Source: Desulfovibrio intestinalis
Lineage (GTDB): Bacteria > Desulfobacterota > Desulfovibrionia > Desulfovibrionales > Desulfovibrionaceae
NCBI RefSeq assembly: GCF_014202345.1
Contig: NZ_JACHGO010000005.1
Coordinates: 62,001-126,000 of the forward strand
Reading direction: 5' to 3'
DNA: 64,000 nt
The notes under the pieces are model-generated. The model was not told the origin of the DNA. It saw only the letters and a list, made by a program, of their open reading frames with translations, and did no database searches. Shown piece by piece: positions 27,369 to 36,538 of this stretch. Numbering within the stretch: position 1 is the first letter of the stretch; each line of letters opens with the position of its first letter. The translations under genes were made by a program, and so were the position numbers.

Positions 27369-28481
27369 CTAGTCAGCACTGCCTTTGGGGGAGGCTTGCG
27401 GTGCAGCCTGATGATCCGTTTCAGGCGTTGCCTGTGGATCAGCTTGCGGCAGAGGTTCAACAATAATTTCCTGCGCTGTCCTGGAAGACAAGGTAGAAAG
27501 ATTCGTTACCTGTGAATAGTAGGGAAGCATGAATGCCATTGCCGTCAGCAAGGCCAGCACCAGTGTAAATTTATGACGCATGGGCGCACTGCTGCGACCA
27601 ACGATGGTCCAAAGAACCAGAGGCACAAGCCATACCAGCACCTTTGCGCTTTCACGCAAGGCGTTTTCAATGGTGAAGATGCCTCCCTGCCACGCCTGTT
27701 GTATTTCTGCTACGGTGGAGGCGAGGAAAATCAGCCAGAAGATGGTCCAGGTATTGCGTGCCCACACGGCGCACCAGGGCACCATAGTATTATAGTGGTC
27801 GCGCCCAAAGTCATCACGCTGGCGACGCATGGTCAGCCATAAAGCGCCGCTGCCAGCCGACATGGCCACAATCAGCGGCAGGGTCCAGTACAACGAGCAC
27901 CAGAAGGGCGAAAACCAGCCTGGAAAAAAGATGTCGCCCAAGGTGATAATAGTTGCGTCGGGCCGCACATAGGCGCTGATCATTCGGGCGGAGCCCAGCG
28001 TAACCACTACGGCTATACAACCCTGGATGCCGCTGATTATGCCCATGACAATATGCAGGATCGGAACTTTTACAAGAAACTTCCACAAGGCGTAGTAAAG
28101 ACTGCTGATAAGCACGGCCAGGCCCAGCAAAATCCAGCTCAACTCGACCATGAAATCTGGCAAAGAGTCTGGCGTATAGGAACCCTGCACAAAAAACAGC
28201 CATACGCGGCCCGCAACAAGCAAAATCCAGCCCAGAATCATTGCCAGCTGTGCCAATTGCCGCGCACATTTATCGTAGGAAGAGCGCCTGCGCGTTATGG
28301 ATAAGATTCTTGCCGTGGCCGATATAAAACCAAGCCCCGCAAAGGCCAGCAGGGTAGCCAAGGCCAGGGTTACGCACAGATTATCAAGGCCTGTCTGCAA
28401 AAAAGGATAGGCTTGCATCCATTGGCGTGGCAGCTCCATCCAGGCGGACAGTTGGCCCAATACATCCTTAAAGAAGTTCAT
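27369..28481 (-). CDS. polytopic membrane protein of unknown function
   Basis: 370 residues with about eight membrane segments (roughly residues 35-58, 77-98, 105-128, 132-158, 195-215, 240-262, 280-302 and 310-330) and a Pro/Gln/Ala-rich cytoplasmic or periplasmic tail (T-P-E-T-D-H-Q-A-A-P-Q-A-S-P). I do not recognise a family. The many tryptophans at segment ends and the conserved-looking F-F-P-G-W-F-S-P-F-W-C-S-L-Y-W could form a ligand or cofactor site, but no His pair typical of a cytochrome was found. It is monocistronic, and the IS element and the 39-bp repeat lie just behind its 3' end. Confidence 0.75.
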   Translation of the reverse strand: MNFFKDVLGQLSAWMELPRQWMQAYPFLQTGLDNLCVTLALATLLAFAGLGFISATARILSITRRRSSYDKCARQLAQLAMILGWILLVAGRVWLFFVQGSYTPDSLPDFMVELSWILLGLAVLISSLYYALWKFLVKVPILHIVMGIISGIQGCIAVVVTLGSARMISAYVRPDATIITLGDIFFPGWFSPFWCSLYWTLPLIVAMSAGSGALWLTMRRQRDDFGRDHYNTMVPWCAVWARNTWTIFWLIFLASTVAEIQQAWQGGIFTIENALRESAKVLVWLVPLVLWTIVGRSSAPMRHKFTLVLALLTAMAFMLPYYSQVTNLSTLSSRTAQEIIVEPLPQADPQATPETDHQAAPQASPKGSAD

Positions 28482-28677
28482 CGGGCACCGCCTGTGGTAT
28501 GGCGTGGCTTCAGAACGGAAACACTCATGGTTGCTCCTTATAATCTTGCGCTAGCTTGGGATGATACGCTATGGTCTAGAAAATGTGGACAAGCCTGTAT
28601 TTGCCTTAAAAATGCCGGGGCCGCAAGGGTTCTTGAAATATGGCCGGGCTTGGGGCAAAGTTGCAGGGGGAGACGTT

Positions 28678-30138
28678 ATGAAAAAACTTTTTGCTGTTTC
28701 TTTGGCTTGCGTTGTTTTAGCTGCAGGCTGTGCATCGTCTGCGCAGATGCGACATGTAGAAGATAAAGAAACTGCCAGCCAAAGAACCTTGCGCGAAACC
28801 GATCAGCGGTTACGCACTTTGGAGCAGAGTGTGGCCACTCTGGACAGCCAGATGGCCCAGCTCAAGAACAGAACTTTTGAAGTGCGCACCCGTGGCGGCC
28901 AGAAGACCAGCATGACTGTTGTACCCATTTTACCACCGGCCCCATTGACCGTGCCGCCTACGGCAGGAGTCTCTTCGGCGGGGCAGAATGGAGCAGGCAC
29001 TGCTGAAGCATCTTCTGCAGGTTCGTACCAGCGCGAAGTAGCCCTGGGGCAAAACGGACCATCTGTGATTACAGCTCCCGCGTCTGGCACTGGAACGCCA
29101 GTAGCTCCCATGTCTTCATCAGTCCCGGCCGCAAAGCAATCGCAGCCCGCTGCTGCACCTGCAAACAATGGAGCGCAGGCTGTTACCCCAGCGCCTGCTC
29201 CAGCAGGTGCACCCAAGGGAAAAATTATTGATCCTGCAACGCAGCCAACCTCCTTTCCGCCTGCTGCCCCGGCCACAGCGTCACAAACTGCGGCTGCACC
29301 ATCAGCTTCCGCCAGTTCTCCCGCTGGCCGGACAGTTACGGCTGGCCCCAGCGGACAAGTGGGAGTTCCCGGCAAAAATACTGCTTCTGTTAGCGGAGCA
29401 GGAGCCGCGGTTGGTTTGCCCCCAGTGGCGGCTCCTGAACCAGTTGTACCCCCTGCCGTAAATCCGACCAATTTTTCCGCACAAGCCGCCAATCAATCTG
29501 TTGTTCCGGCCAGTTCGGGCAAGGGCGATCCCGCTGGCGGCAATACTGCTGTGCCTATTCCTGCCTTGCCGCCTTCAGCGCTGGCGCTGCCCCCCGAGCA
29601 TCCCGGTTTGCCTCCCGTGGAAGCAGCAAGCCCAGCCGCGACGCCCCTTGCGACTGCAGCGCAGGCCACTTCCCAGCCAGTGGCTCCTGCGGAAGTAAAA
29701 CCCGCAGCGACAGTTAATACGGCTACACCGGCCAATCAGACCCCACAACAGGCCGCCAAACCAACCAAAAATGAAAAAGCCGCGTACGAGGCAGCCCTCA
29801 AGGTCATGACGGCCGGACGTTCTGCCGAAGGAATATCCCGGTTTGAAACCTTTTTGCAGGAATACCCTCATGGGGGATATGCGGCCAACGCAGAATACTG
29901 GATAGGCGAGGGGCTGTACGCTCAAGGCAAGTATCAGGATGCCCTGAACCAGTTCCGTAAAGTGGATGCGTCGTATCCGCAGCACCACAAAAATGCGGAT
30001 GCCCTGCTCAAAACAGGTATGTGCCTGAGCCGTCTCGGTGATAAGGATGCAGCCACGCAGGCGTACAAGCAATTATTAACGCGCTTTCCCAATTCCGAAG
30101 CCGCCCGGATAGCCCGTTCACGCGGGCTGGCACGTTAA
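28678..30138 (+). CDS. CpoB/YbgF-like lipoprotein with long Pro/Ala linker
   Basis: 486 residues from the ATG at 28678, preceded by GGGGGAG. The lipobox V-L-A-A-G-C puts the lipid on C18. Residues 25-70 form a short coiled coil (E-T-D-Q-R-L-R-T-L-E-Q-S-V-A-T-L), about 80-360 is a low-complexity Pro/Ala/Ser linker, and the C-terminal ~120 residues hold the YbgF tetratricopeptide repeats (A-Y-E-A-A-L-K...Y-W-I-G-E-G-L-Y...P-N-S-E-A). E. coli CpoB links peptidoglycan synthesis to Tol-Pal; the linker here is far longer than in E. coli. No tol-pal genes are nearby. dprA starts 2 nt after its stop. Confidence 0.82.
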   Translation: MKKLFAVSLACVVLAAGCASSAQMRHVEDKETASQRTLRETDQRLRTLEQSVATLDSQMAQLKNRTFEVRTRGGQKTSMTVVPILPPAPLTVPPTAGVSSAGQNGAGTAEASSAGSYQREVALGQNGPSVITAPASGTGTPVAPMSSSVPAAKQSQPAAAPANNGAQAVTPAPAPAGAPKGKIIDPATQPTSFPPAAPATASQTAAAPSASASSPAGRTVTAGPSGQVGVPGKNTASVSGAGAAVGLPPVAAPEPVVPPAVNPTNFSAQAANQSVVPASSGKGDPAGGNTAVPIPALPPSALALPPEHPGLPPVEAASPAATPLATAAQATSQPVAPAEVKPAATVNTATPANQTPQQAAKPTKNEKAAYEAALKVMTAGRSAEGISRFETFLQEYPHGGYAANAEYWIGEGLYAQGKYQDALNQFRKVDASYPQHHKNADALLKTGMCLSRLGDKDAATQAYKQLLTRFPNSEAARIARSRGLAR

Positions 30139-30140
30139 AT

Positions 30141-31451
30141 ATGTCCGAAGGTTTTTCGTGGGCGGAGCTGGATGAAGAGGCCCGTACGGAATATTGGGCC
30201 AGTCTGGCCTTGCGTCATTGTGCTGGTCTTGGGGCGCGCTCATGCTCCCGTCTTTTGCGCACCTTCGGATCAGCGTATGCTGCCGTTCAGTCGCGGCAGC
30301 GTTGGCGTGAAGCAGGCCTGAATCAAAAACAGGCCGCTGAGATGGCCACGGGCTCATGGCGAGTTACTGCCCGGCAAGAATGGGATAGGGCGCATGATCT
30401 CGATGCCGACATCCTGCTTTGGACGAATCCCTTATATCCGTCACTGCTGCGTCAATTGCCCGATGCGCCAGTGCTGCTGTATTGCCAGGGCGATATGTCG
30501 CTTTTTCAAGCGCCAGCCTTTGCAATAGTAGGATCTCGGAGGTCCACGGACCATGGCAGAACTGTAGCCGCCCACATGGCGCGGTGTCTGTCATCCTGCG
30601 GCGTTACTATAATTTCAGGTATGGCGCTCGGCATTGACCGCGTTGCACACGAAAATGCTTTGACGCGTATTGGACGCAGTATTGGCGTTTTGGGCACGGG
30701 CATTGACGTGATGTACCCGCCGGGAAACAAAACCGTTTTTGACAATATGCATCGGTATGGCTTGCTGGTTTCGGAGTTTATGCCAGGGGCACAGCCCTTG
30801 CCTGAGCATTTTCCCATCCGTAACCGTATTATCAGTGGTCTTGCTCTTGGGGTTCTGGTAGTGGAGGCCGCCAGCCGCTCTGGAAGTCTTATTACCGCCC
30901 GACTGGCTCTGGAGCAAAACCGCGAGGTCTACGCCGTGCCCGGCCCGGCGCTGGATTCCCACTGTATGGGCTGCCAGGAGCTGGTGCGGCAGGGCGCGCG
31001 CCCGGTTTTCAGTGCTGAAGACGTCTTGCACGATTTGGCTGAACAGTTGCGGCCCTTTGGCATCAGTAAGGCCAGTTTGAGTGAAGATGAAAAAAGCGCG
31101 CAGAAAGATACTGTCGCTATGCAAGGAAAAGAAGCCGAAGGCGAAACTGCCAGTTCTGCTTCATCCCAAAAAGGATCTCGCCGTAAAAGCTGTAAAGATG
31201 ACGGCAATGCTGTGCATGTTGCTCCTGCCGTTCAGGAGCAACCTCGTCTCGATGCTGCGGAACAGCTCGCTCCGGCAGAACGCAGGGCATGTTTGCTGGA
31301 TTGTTTACACCAGCGGGGGCCCATGCAGGCTGACGATCTGGCGTGTGTTTTAGATATGGCAGTATCAGAACTTAATGCCATGCTGGTGGGGCTTGAAATG
31401 CTGGGGCAGGTGCGAAGGCTGCCGGGAGCCCGGTATGAGGCCGGAAAATGA
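30141..31451 (+). CDS. dprA: DNA-processing protein DprA
   Basis: 436 residues. An N-terminal SAM-like helical domain is followed by the Rossmann-like core with I-V-G-S-R-R (about 130), S-G-M-A-L-G-I-D (about 160), F-P-I-R-N-R-I-I-S-G-L (about 225) and S-G-S-L-I-T-A-R-L-A-L-E (about 250). The C-terminal winged helix (about 375-436) is joined by a charged linker of some 70 residues. DprA loads RecA on incoming single-stranded DNA in transformation and occurs widely in bacteria not known to be competent. Its stop overlaps the recombinase start (ATGA), a typical dprA-xer pairing. Confidence 0.94.
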   Translation: MSEGFSWAELDEEARTEYWASLALRHCAGLGARSCSRLLRTFGSAYAAVQSRQRWREAGLNQKQAAEMATGSWRVTARQEWDRAHDLDADILLWTNPLYPSLLRQLPDAPVLLYCQGDMSLFQAPAFAIVGSRRSTDHGRTVAAHMARCLSSCGVTIISGMALGIDRVAHENALTRIGRSIGVLGTGIDVMYPPGNKTVFDNMHRYGLLVSEFMPGAQPLPEHFPIRNRIISGLALGVLVVEAASRSGSLITARLALEQNREVYAVPGPALDSHCMGCQELVRQGARPVFSAEDVLHDLAEQLRPFGISKASLSEDEKSAQKDTVAMQGKEAEGETASSASSQKGSRRKSCKDDGNAVHVAPAVQEQPRLDAAEQLAPAERRACLLDCLHQRGPMQADDLACVLDMAVSELNAMLVGLEMLGQVRRLPGARYEAGK

Positions 31452-32590
31452 ACGGAAAAAAACTGAAACAAGGCAAAGGCGCGTGCCGGGTAAGAAATAT
31501 CTCTGATCCGGCTATTGGTTCTCGCTCGGCAGTGGATGTAGCAGAATTGCCTCCTGCCGGACATACAAAGGGGCCCGCGTCTGGGACTCCATCCGAGCTT
31601 TTATCCAGTGCGGCAGGCATTGCTGAAAGTGATGACAAGGCCAAGCCTGACCGTAGTGCGCTGTTTATTGAGGCTTTTTTAACCTGGATGGCTGTGCAGA
31701 AGGGGGCTTCAGAGGCTACGCTGAAAGCCTATGGCGTTGACCTGGCCCAACTGGCTGATTTTTTACGTGACCAGGGCGTTAATCTTGGGCAGCCGCAAAC
31801 CGTAACACGCCGACATATCCAGGCTTTTTTGGCGTGGCTGTTTCGTAAGGGCGAAGCCAAAAGCTCTATGGCACGTAAGCTGGCAGCGACCCGTTCCTTC
31901 TTTCGTTTTCAGCAGCGCGGTGGTAGAGTAACGGAAAACGTGGCAGCCCAGGTACGAAATCCACGTCAGGAAAAGCGCCATCCACGCGCTCTTAATGTGG
32001 ATGAAACGTTTGCCTTGCTGGATGCCTCGTCAGGACCTGCTGGCGCAAAAGGCCCAGTTTCTGGAAGTGCTGAAGAAGAGCGCACTCTTTGTAGGGACCT
32101 TGCCCTCGCTGAGCTGCTGTATGGTTCTGGCTTGCGCATATCCGAAGCTTTGAGTCTGGATGTTGACGACGTGCAGTTGTCGTCGCGCGTGTTGCGGGTT
32201 ATGGGTAAAGGATCAAAAGAGAGGCTTTCGCCCCTGTCGGACACATCCTACACAAGTCTCAAGCAGTGGCTTGAAGAACGCCCTTTTTTGGCGCAATCAG
32301 AAGAAAACGCTTTGTTTGTGGGCACGCGTGGCGCTCGACTTAACAGGAGGGAGGCCGCCCGTATTGTGGAACGTTTGTGCCATCGCGCCGGGCTGTCGTT
32401 CACCGTTTCGCCCCACAGCTTGCGGCACTCCTTTGCAACCCACTTGCTTGAAGCCGGGGCAGACATGCGTAGTGTTCAAGAATTGTTGGGACATCAGCGC
32501 CTTACAACCACGCAGCGATATACGCAGTTAAGCCTTGAACGCCTTATGCAAACCTACGATCAGGCGCACCCCAGGGCTGCAAAAAAATAA
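31448..32590 (+). CDS. xerC: tyrosine recombinase, XerC/XerD type
   Basis: 380 residues. All catalytic residues are present: Arg in G-S-G-L-R-I-S-E (about 230), Lys in G-K-G-S-K-E-R (about 256), H-S-L-R-H (about 323-327), His in L-G-H (about 347) and Tyr in Q-R-Y-T-Q (about 358). The N-terminal SAM-like core-binding domain starts near residue 73; the first ~70 residues are a non-conserved, probably disordered extension relative to the ~300-residue Xer family, and the true start might be internal. The role is presumably chromosome dimer resolution. XerC versus XerD cannot be settled from one gene. Confidence 0.88.
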   Translation: MNGKKLKQGKGACRVRNISDPAIGSRSAVDVAELPPAGHTKGPASGTPSELLSSAAGIAESDDKAKPDRSALFIEAFLTWMAVQKGASEATLKAYGVDLAQLADFLRDQGVNLGQPQTVTRRHIQAFLAWLFRKGEAKSSMARKLAATRSFFRFQQRGGRVTENVAAQVRNPRQEKRHPRALNVDETFALLDASSGPAGAKGPVSGSAEEERTLCRDLALAELLYGSGLRISEALSLDVDDVQLSSRVLRVMGKGSKERLSPLSDTSYTSLKQWLEERPFLAQSEENALFVGTRGARLNRREAARIVERLCHRAGLSFTVSPHSLRHSFATHLLEAGADMRSVQELLGHQRLTTTQRYTQLSLERLMQTYDQAHPRAAKK

Positions 32591-32614
32591 AAAAATCACG
32601 AGCTATTTTTTAGT

Positions 32615-32642
32615 TTGTAATTTCAGTATATTATCGTATAGT
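32615..32642 (+). promoter_or_regulatory. possible promoter of ppaC
   Basis: TTGTAA (32615-32620) and TATAGT (32637-32642) separated by 16 nt in an AT-rich stretch, about 130 nt upstream of the ppaC ATG. Prediction from consensus only. Confidence 0.35.
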
Positions 32643-32776
32643 TCGCCATGTGCTTACGGTGCCTGTGTCAGGAAAATTTCCCGGAGGCGCTTGGCATGGA
32701 CAGCACTTTGTGCTAAAGAGAACAAATCGGTCAAATTAAACCGCATACCTGAACCATACCGGAAGGAGAGACAGTC

Positions 32777-33694
32777 ATGTCTGCATTAGTTCTTGGTCAC
32801 ATGAATCCTGATACCGATAGCATTGTTTCCGCCATTGTCGCCGCTGATCTGTACAGCAAGCGCGGTATGGACGTCACCCCGGTTGCCCAGGGCGCGCCCA
32901 CTCCCGAAACCGAATTCGTTCTGAAGAAGTTCGGCCTCACTGCTCCGCAGGTTATCTCCGATGTGGCTGGCAAAGATGTTTATCTGGTTGACTACTCCGA
33001 TCTGGCCCAGGCCCCCAAGGGCATGGATTCCGCCACTGTGCTCGGCGTTGTCGACCACCACAAGCTTGGTGACGTGACCACCTCTGCGCCGCTGGAAGCC
33101 TGGATTTGGCCCGTTGGCTGCACCAACACTGTTCTTAAGAACATGTACGACTTCTACGGCATCGAAATTCCCAAGAACCTTGCTGGCGCCATGCTTTGCG
33201 CCATCCTGTCCGACACGGTTATTTTCAAGTCGCCCACCTGTACCCCTGCCGACAAAAAGGCCGTTGAAGAACTGGCCAAGATCGCAGGCGTGAGCGATGT
33301 GGTGTCTTTGGGCATGGAAATGTTCAAGGTCAAGAGTGCCGTTGACGGCACCCCCATGAAGGATCTCGTCTTCCGCGACTATAAAGATTTTGACATGAAT
33401 GGCAGCAAAGTCGGCATTGGCCAGCTTGAAGTTGTCGACCTGTCCATCCTTGAGCCCGTAAAGGCTGGCCTGCAGGCCGAAATTGAAAAGGTTAAAGCTG
33501 AAGGCCGCCACAGCGTGTTCCTGCTGCTGACCGACATCATGAAAGAAGGTTCGGAAATGCTTATCGTATCCGATGATCCTTCCGTGGTGGAAAAGGCTTT
33601 TGGCGTAAAGGCTGAAGGCAGTACCGTTTGGCTGCCCGGCGTGATGAGCCGTAAAAAGCAGGTCGTGCCCAACTTTGAAAAGGCCTTCAAATAA
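32777..33694 (+). CDS. ppaC: manganese-dependent inorganic pyrophosphatase
   Basis: 305 residues of the DHH-family (class II) pyrophosphatases, which hydrolyse PPi to phosphate. Metal ligands are seen in G-H-M-N-P-D-T-D-S (7-15), V-D-Y-S-D (about 71) and V-D-H-H-K (about 92), and the C-terminal S-R-K-K-Q motif that binds substrate is near 292. In sulfate reducers PPi removal pulls ATP sulfurylase towards APS (established), which explains a dedicated, strongly expressed enzyme. The codon choice looks more biased to C-ending codons than that of neighbours, consistent with high expression. GGAAGGAGAG precedes the ATG. Single gene with a strong terminator. Confidence 0.97.
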   Translation: MSALVLGHMNPDTDSIVSAIVAADLYSKRGMDVTPVAQGAPTPETEFVLKKFGLTAPQVISDVAGKDVYLVDYSDLAQAPKGMDSATVLGVVDHHKLGDVTTSAPLEAWIWPVGCTNTVLKNMYDFYGIEIPKNLAGAMLCAILSDTVIFKSPTCTPADKKAVEELAKIAGVSDVVSLGMEMFKVKSAVDGTPMKDLVFRDYKDFDMNGSKVGIGQLEVVDLSILEPVKAGLQAEIEKVKAEGRHSVFLLLTDIMKEGSEMLIVSDDPSVVEKAFGVKAEGSTVWLPGVMSRKKQVVPNFEKAFK

Positions 33695-33708
33695 GCTATT
33701 GGATGAAA

Positions 33709-33751
33709 TACTAAAAAGCCCCCGGCGTTCTGCGCCGGGGGCTTTTTAGTA
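33709..33751. terminator. strong bidirectional terminator after ppaC
   Basis: A 19-bp near-perfect stem (33709-33727 with 33733-33751) with A and T runs on both sides, so it can also end the minus-strand PTS transcript. Confidence 0.9.
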
Positions 33752-33935
33752 TGGATTTAGCCAGTAGCGCGCAAACAAGAAAATCATTCGCAGTGAGGAG
33801 GGTGCTGATGAGGCCCACACAAGCAGTTTGTCCGCATGGCCAGATAATTTTATTTATGAATTCCCAAGACCGTATTGCTTGGAAGGTGCTTATTTGAAAG
33901 GAAGGCTTTGGTTGCTACGGTCAAATAAAAAAGAA

Positions 33936-34612
33936 TTAGTGTTCAATCCAGATAAGCATCGCCACCAGTGCCAAGCAACCAGTGAGCACCATATAGGCTT
34001 GTCTTGTACGAAGAGAAAGTACAGCTCCCAATAAGGCAGCTACATAGAGGGCAGACCATGTTACCGCACGCAGAGCAGGCAGGGATTGGGTGTTTTGCAG
34101 GGTACGCAACAGACTGAAGATTACCACGAAGCAGAGGCAGTAGAGCGTGATCTGCCATAGGCTTCTATGCAAAGACGAGAAAAAAAGAGCCGCACCCGGG
34201 GCAAGTCCGCCGGGTTTACCCGCACACCATGTCTCAACCTTGTCTACCATTGGGTTTTGGCTGATGCGCTGGCGGTGTTCGCCATAGGCAGCGGCATAAG
34301 CCGCAAGCATGCAAAAAATAAGAGGGATAAGCAGATTGCCCGGTTCAGTCAGCCCAAAGTGTCTGCATAGAGGAAAAAGTAGTAAAAAGCTCAGGCTGCC
34401 ATATGGAGGAACGACGCTGCCCAATTCTAGGGCGTCCAGCCATAGTAGCTCAAAGATGATGCCTAATGGGAGGGCCAGACTCCAGTCTGAAGTAATGGCT
34501 CCTGCTATGAGGGCCAGACAAATGGGGCGGTCAATGATGCCAATTATGCAGGAAGAGCGGGCCGCGCCTGCCAGGGCAAAAAAAAAGCGTAAGGTGCCCC
34601 AACTAACGTCAT
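33936..34612 (-). pseudogene. PTS mannose-type EIIC, frameshifted at a T9 tract
   Basis: The frame ending at 33936 is a membrane protein whose translation upstream of 34424 continues without stop to 34614 but has no start codon. It reads I-I-D-R-P-I-C-L-A-L-I-A-G-A-I, then G-I-I-F-E-L-L-W-L-D-A-L-E-L-G and V-V-P-P-Y-G, which is the N-terminal pattern of mannose/sorbose EIIC. The natural ATG at 34612 (2 nt from the EIIB stop) is in a different frame and stops after 22 codons at 34544. The switch point is a run of nine T in the coding strand (plus-strand A, 34578-34586): ten T would join the frames into about 225 residues. It is either a decayed, phase-variable or slippage-decoded gene, or a sequence error. 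Confidence 0.8.
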
Positions 34613-34613
34613 T

Positions 34614-35072
34614 TCATATAAGTTGTTCATGGGGACCCCTTACGGTTTCTGTGGGAACACTGCGGAAATCCAGTTGTACAAGGTGCTGCTGGATAGAGTG
34701 CAGGTCTTCCCTGTCCTGGGCTGACAACGCCACATGGGGAAGAATTTGTATTTTTTCCGGGCCGTAATGCAGGTTGCCAATATTGAGAGTTTCCATAATG
34801 ACGCCCGCTCCGCTGGCGCGTCGAGCATCCTGGCAATTGCCAAAAAGAACAAAGCTGTCTTCGCCGCAGGCGTCAAGCGTTCTGGCCAGGTCGTGTACCG
34901 GAATGAAATGGGTGATAATACGTTGTGGCACGGCAAGTTCAATTATCTGCTGGCGCAGTTCGTCTGCAGCAAGCTCGTCGTTGGCAACCACCAGGTGCCT
35001 GGCACCAGTATAGGGTAACCACGCCTCTATGACCTGCCCGTGCACCAAACGATTATCAACGCGGAACCACAT
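34614..35072 (-). CDS. PTS mannose-type EIIB
   Basis: 152 residues from the ATG at 35072. The phosphorylated histidine is expected at H11 in R-V-D-N-R-L-V-H-G-Q-V. The family motifs I-E-A-W and V-V-A-N-D-E are present, and the length is normal for a separate EIIB. It accepts phosphate from EIIA and passes it on to sugar bound in EIIC/EIID. Its ATG is 4 nt after the EIIA stop. Since EIID is absent and EIIC is out of frame, a regulatory role is as likely as sugar uptake (inference). Confidence 0.9.
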   Translation of the reverse strand: MWFRVDNRLVHGQVIEAWLPYTGARHLVVANDELAADELRQQIIELAVPQRIITHFIPVHDLARTLDACGEDSFVLFGNCQDARRASGAGVIMETLNIGNLHYGPEKIQILPHVALSAQDREDLHSIQQHLVQLDFRSVPTETVRGPHEQLI

Positions 35073-35076
35073 ATAG

Positions 35077-35520
35077 CTAGCCGTCGTTTTTGGCTCGGGC
35101 CTTATTACGCAACATATTTCCGGCAACCACGATGCCCTTTGCCCCCGCTTCGCCTGCCAGTTGCGCCAGTTCTTCCAAAGGTTTTTCGCGTGTTGAGAAA
35201 ACTTTGAGAAGCATAGGGAGATTCACTCCCGTTACAACCTCAACCTTGTGCGTGGTCAAAAGTGAAAGAGCCAAGTTGGTTGGGGTGCCGCCGAACATGT
35301 CAGTAAGAATAATGACCCCAGCCCCCTTGTCCAGCCTTTGGGCTGCGTCAGTAAGGCGTCGTACGGTTTCAGACACTTCGTGGGCAACGTCCACACTAAT
35401 GGAGCTACAGTCGCTTTGCGGCCCCAGAATGAATTCAGCAGTCCGCAACATTGCCGAACCATAGTCGGCATGCGAAACGATGATGATACCCACCTGTGTC
35501 TTCTTGTTTTCGTCCGTCAT
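35077..35520 (-). CDS. PTS mannose-type EIIA
   Basis: 147 residues of the EIIA-Man fold. The active histidine is H17 in I-I-I-V-S-H-A-D-Y-G, and T-D-M-F-G-G-T-P-T-N-L-A near 72 is the conserved second motif. It takes phosphate from HPr and gives it to EIIB; HPr and EI are not in this window. The gene lies 34 nt behind rapZ, in the place where other bacteria have nitrogen-PTS genes. Confidence 0.93.
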   Translation of the reverse strand: MTDENKKTQVGIIIVSHADYGSAMLRTAEFILGPQSDCSSISVDVAHEVSETVRRLTDAAQRLDKGAGVIILTDMFGGTPTNLALSLLTTHKVEVVTGVNLPMLLKVFSTREKPLEELAQLAGEAGAKGIVVAGNMLRNKARAKNDG

Positions 35521-35554
35521 GGCATTCCTCTCGACTCAAAGCCTGCCAGCTTTT

Positions 35555-36484
35555 TTAGCCAAGTTCAAGATGTCGGTGTTCCAGAGTTGTTGGATAGTCA
35601 GCCTGTTTTAATGCCTGCAAAATTTCTTCGGCCATGGCCACTGAACGGTGGCGTCCCCCAGTGCATCCAACAGCAATGGTGACGCGGTAACGGCCTTCAG
35701 CTTCCATAAGCGGCAGCATGAACAAAAGCAAATCCATAAGCTTGGCGCGAAATTCGCGTGCGTGCGGCTGATTGAAAACGTATTGCGCAACAGCCTTGTC
35801 TTTGCCGCATTGCGGGCGCAGTTCTTCTACAAAGTACGGATTGCTGAGAAAGCGCAGGTCAAATACAAAGTCGGCTTCGCGCGGGACACCGTATTTGAAA
35901 CCAAAAGAAATTACGTTGACCTTGATGGCGCGGAGCTTGCTTTTGCTGTCGCTCCAGCGCTTCTGAATGGCACGCCGCAGGTCGTGAATGGAAAAGCGTG
36001 ATGTGTCAACGACAAGGTCGGCCATCTCCCGCAGAGGGCGCAAGCTGTTGCGCTCGGAAAGCAGGGCGGTTTCAAGGCCCAGCCCCTCACGTTCAAGCGG
36101 GTGAGGGCGGCGGGTTGTCGCGTAGCGCCGCAGAAGCTCCTGAACGTCGCATTCCAGAAAAAGAAGCATGGGACGGACATTTTTGGCCGTAAGGTCAGAC
36201 AATGCCTCGTTAATCTCATCCAGAAAATTGCTCTGCCGCAGATCCATGCCAAGGGCAATGCCCTTGAAGTGGCTCATGGAGGGGCGAGCCATCATGGCGA
36301 CCATTTCAGGAGCCAAGCTCGCTGGCAACCCATCCACCACAAAATGGCCCATATCTTCAAAAACTTTTAGAGCCGTGCTTTTACCCGCTCCGGAAAGGCC
36401 GGTTACTATGCACACGGCCACGGGCTGCTCAGCTGCACAGATTTCAGCTGCAGACTCTTCGGGCTGTTGTTTTGTGGTGTTCAT
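35555..36484 (-). CDS. rapZ: RNase adapter RapZ (YvcJ family nucleotide-binding protein)
   Basis: 309 residues. The Walker A motif G-L-S-G-A-G-K-S-T is at about 29-37, and the C-terminal domain ends with C-T-G-G-R-H-R-S-V, the conserved site for glucosamine-6-phosphate in the E. coli protein. In E. coli RapZ brings the small RNA GlmZ to RNase E; outside enterobacteria the target is less clear. The first ~20 residues are extra and low in similarity. It lies between hpf (54-nt gap) and the PTS genes; ptsN, usual at this place, is missing. Confidence 0.94.
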   Translation of the reverse strand: MNTTKQQPEESAAEICAAEQPVAVCIVTGLSGAGKSTALKVFEDMGHFVVDGLPASLAPEMVAMMARPSMSHFKGIALGMDLRQSNFLDEINEALSDLTAKNVRPMLLFLECDVQELLRRYATTRRPHPLEREGLGLETALLSERNSLRPLREMADLVVDTSRFSIHDLRRAIQKRWSDSKSKLRAIKVNVISFGFKYGVPREADFVFDLRFLSNPYFVEELRPQCGKDKAVAQYVFNQPHAREFRAKLMDLLLFMLPLMEAEGRYRVTIAVGCTGGRHRSVAMAEEILQALKQADYPTTLEHRHLELG

Positions 36485-36538
36485 GAATCCCCCGCTAATT
36501 TCCCGGCTGCCTGATTGGCAGCCGGGAATCAGGAGTAG

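Noticed and set aside
27225-27515. 96-codon plus-strand frame with a repeated 13-residue motif
   Set aside because: The repetition is the 39-bp DNA tandem repeat read in frame; there is no ribosome site, it starts in the IS end hairpin and it overlaps the real minus-strand gene.
33828-34034. 68-codon plus-strand frame behind ppaC
   Set aside because: It starts without ribosome site and overlaps the end of the EIIC frame on the other strand; the sequence is not protein-like.
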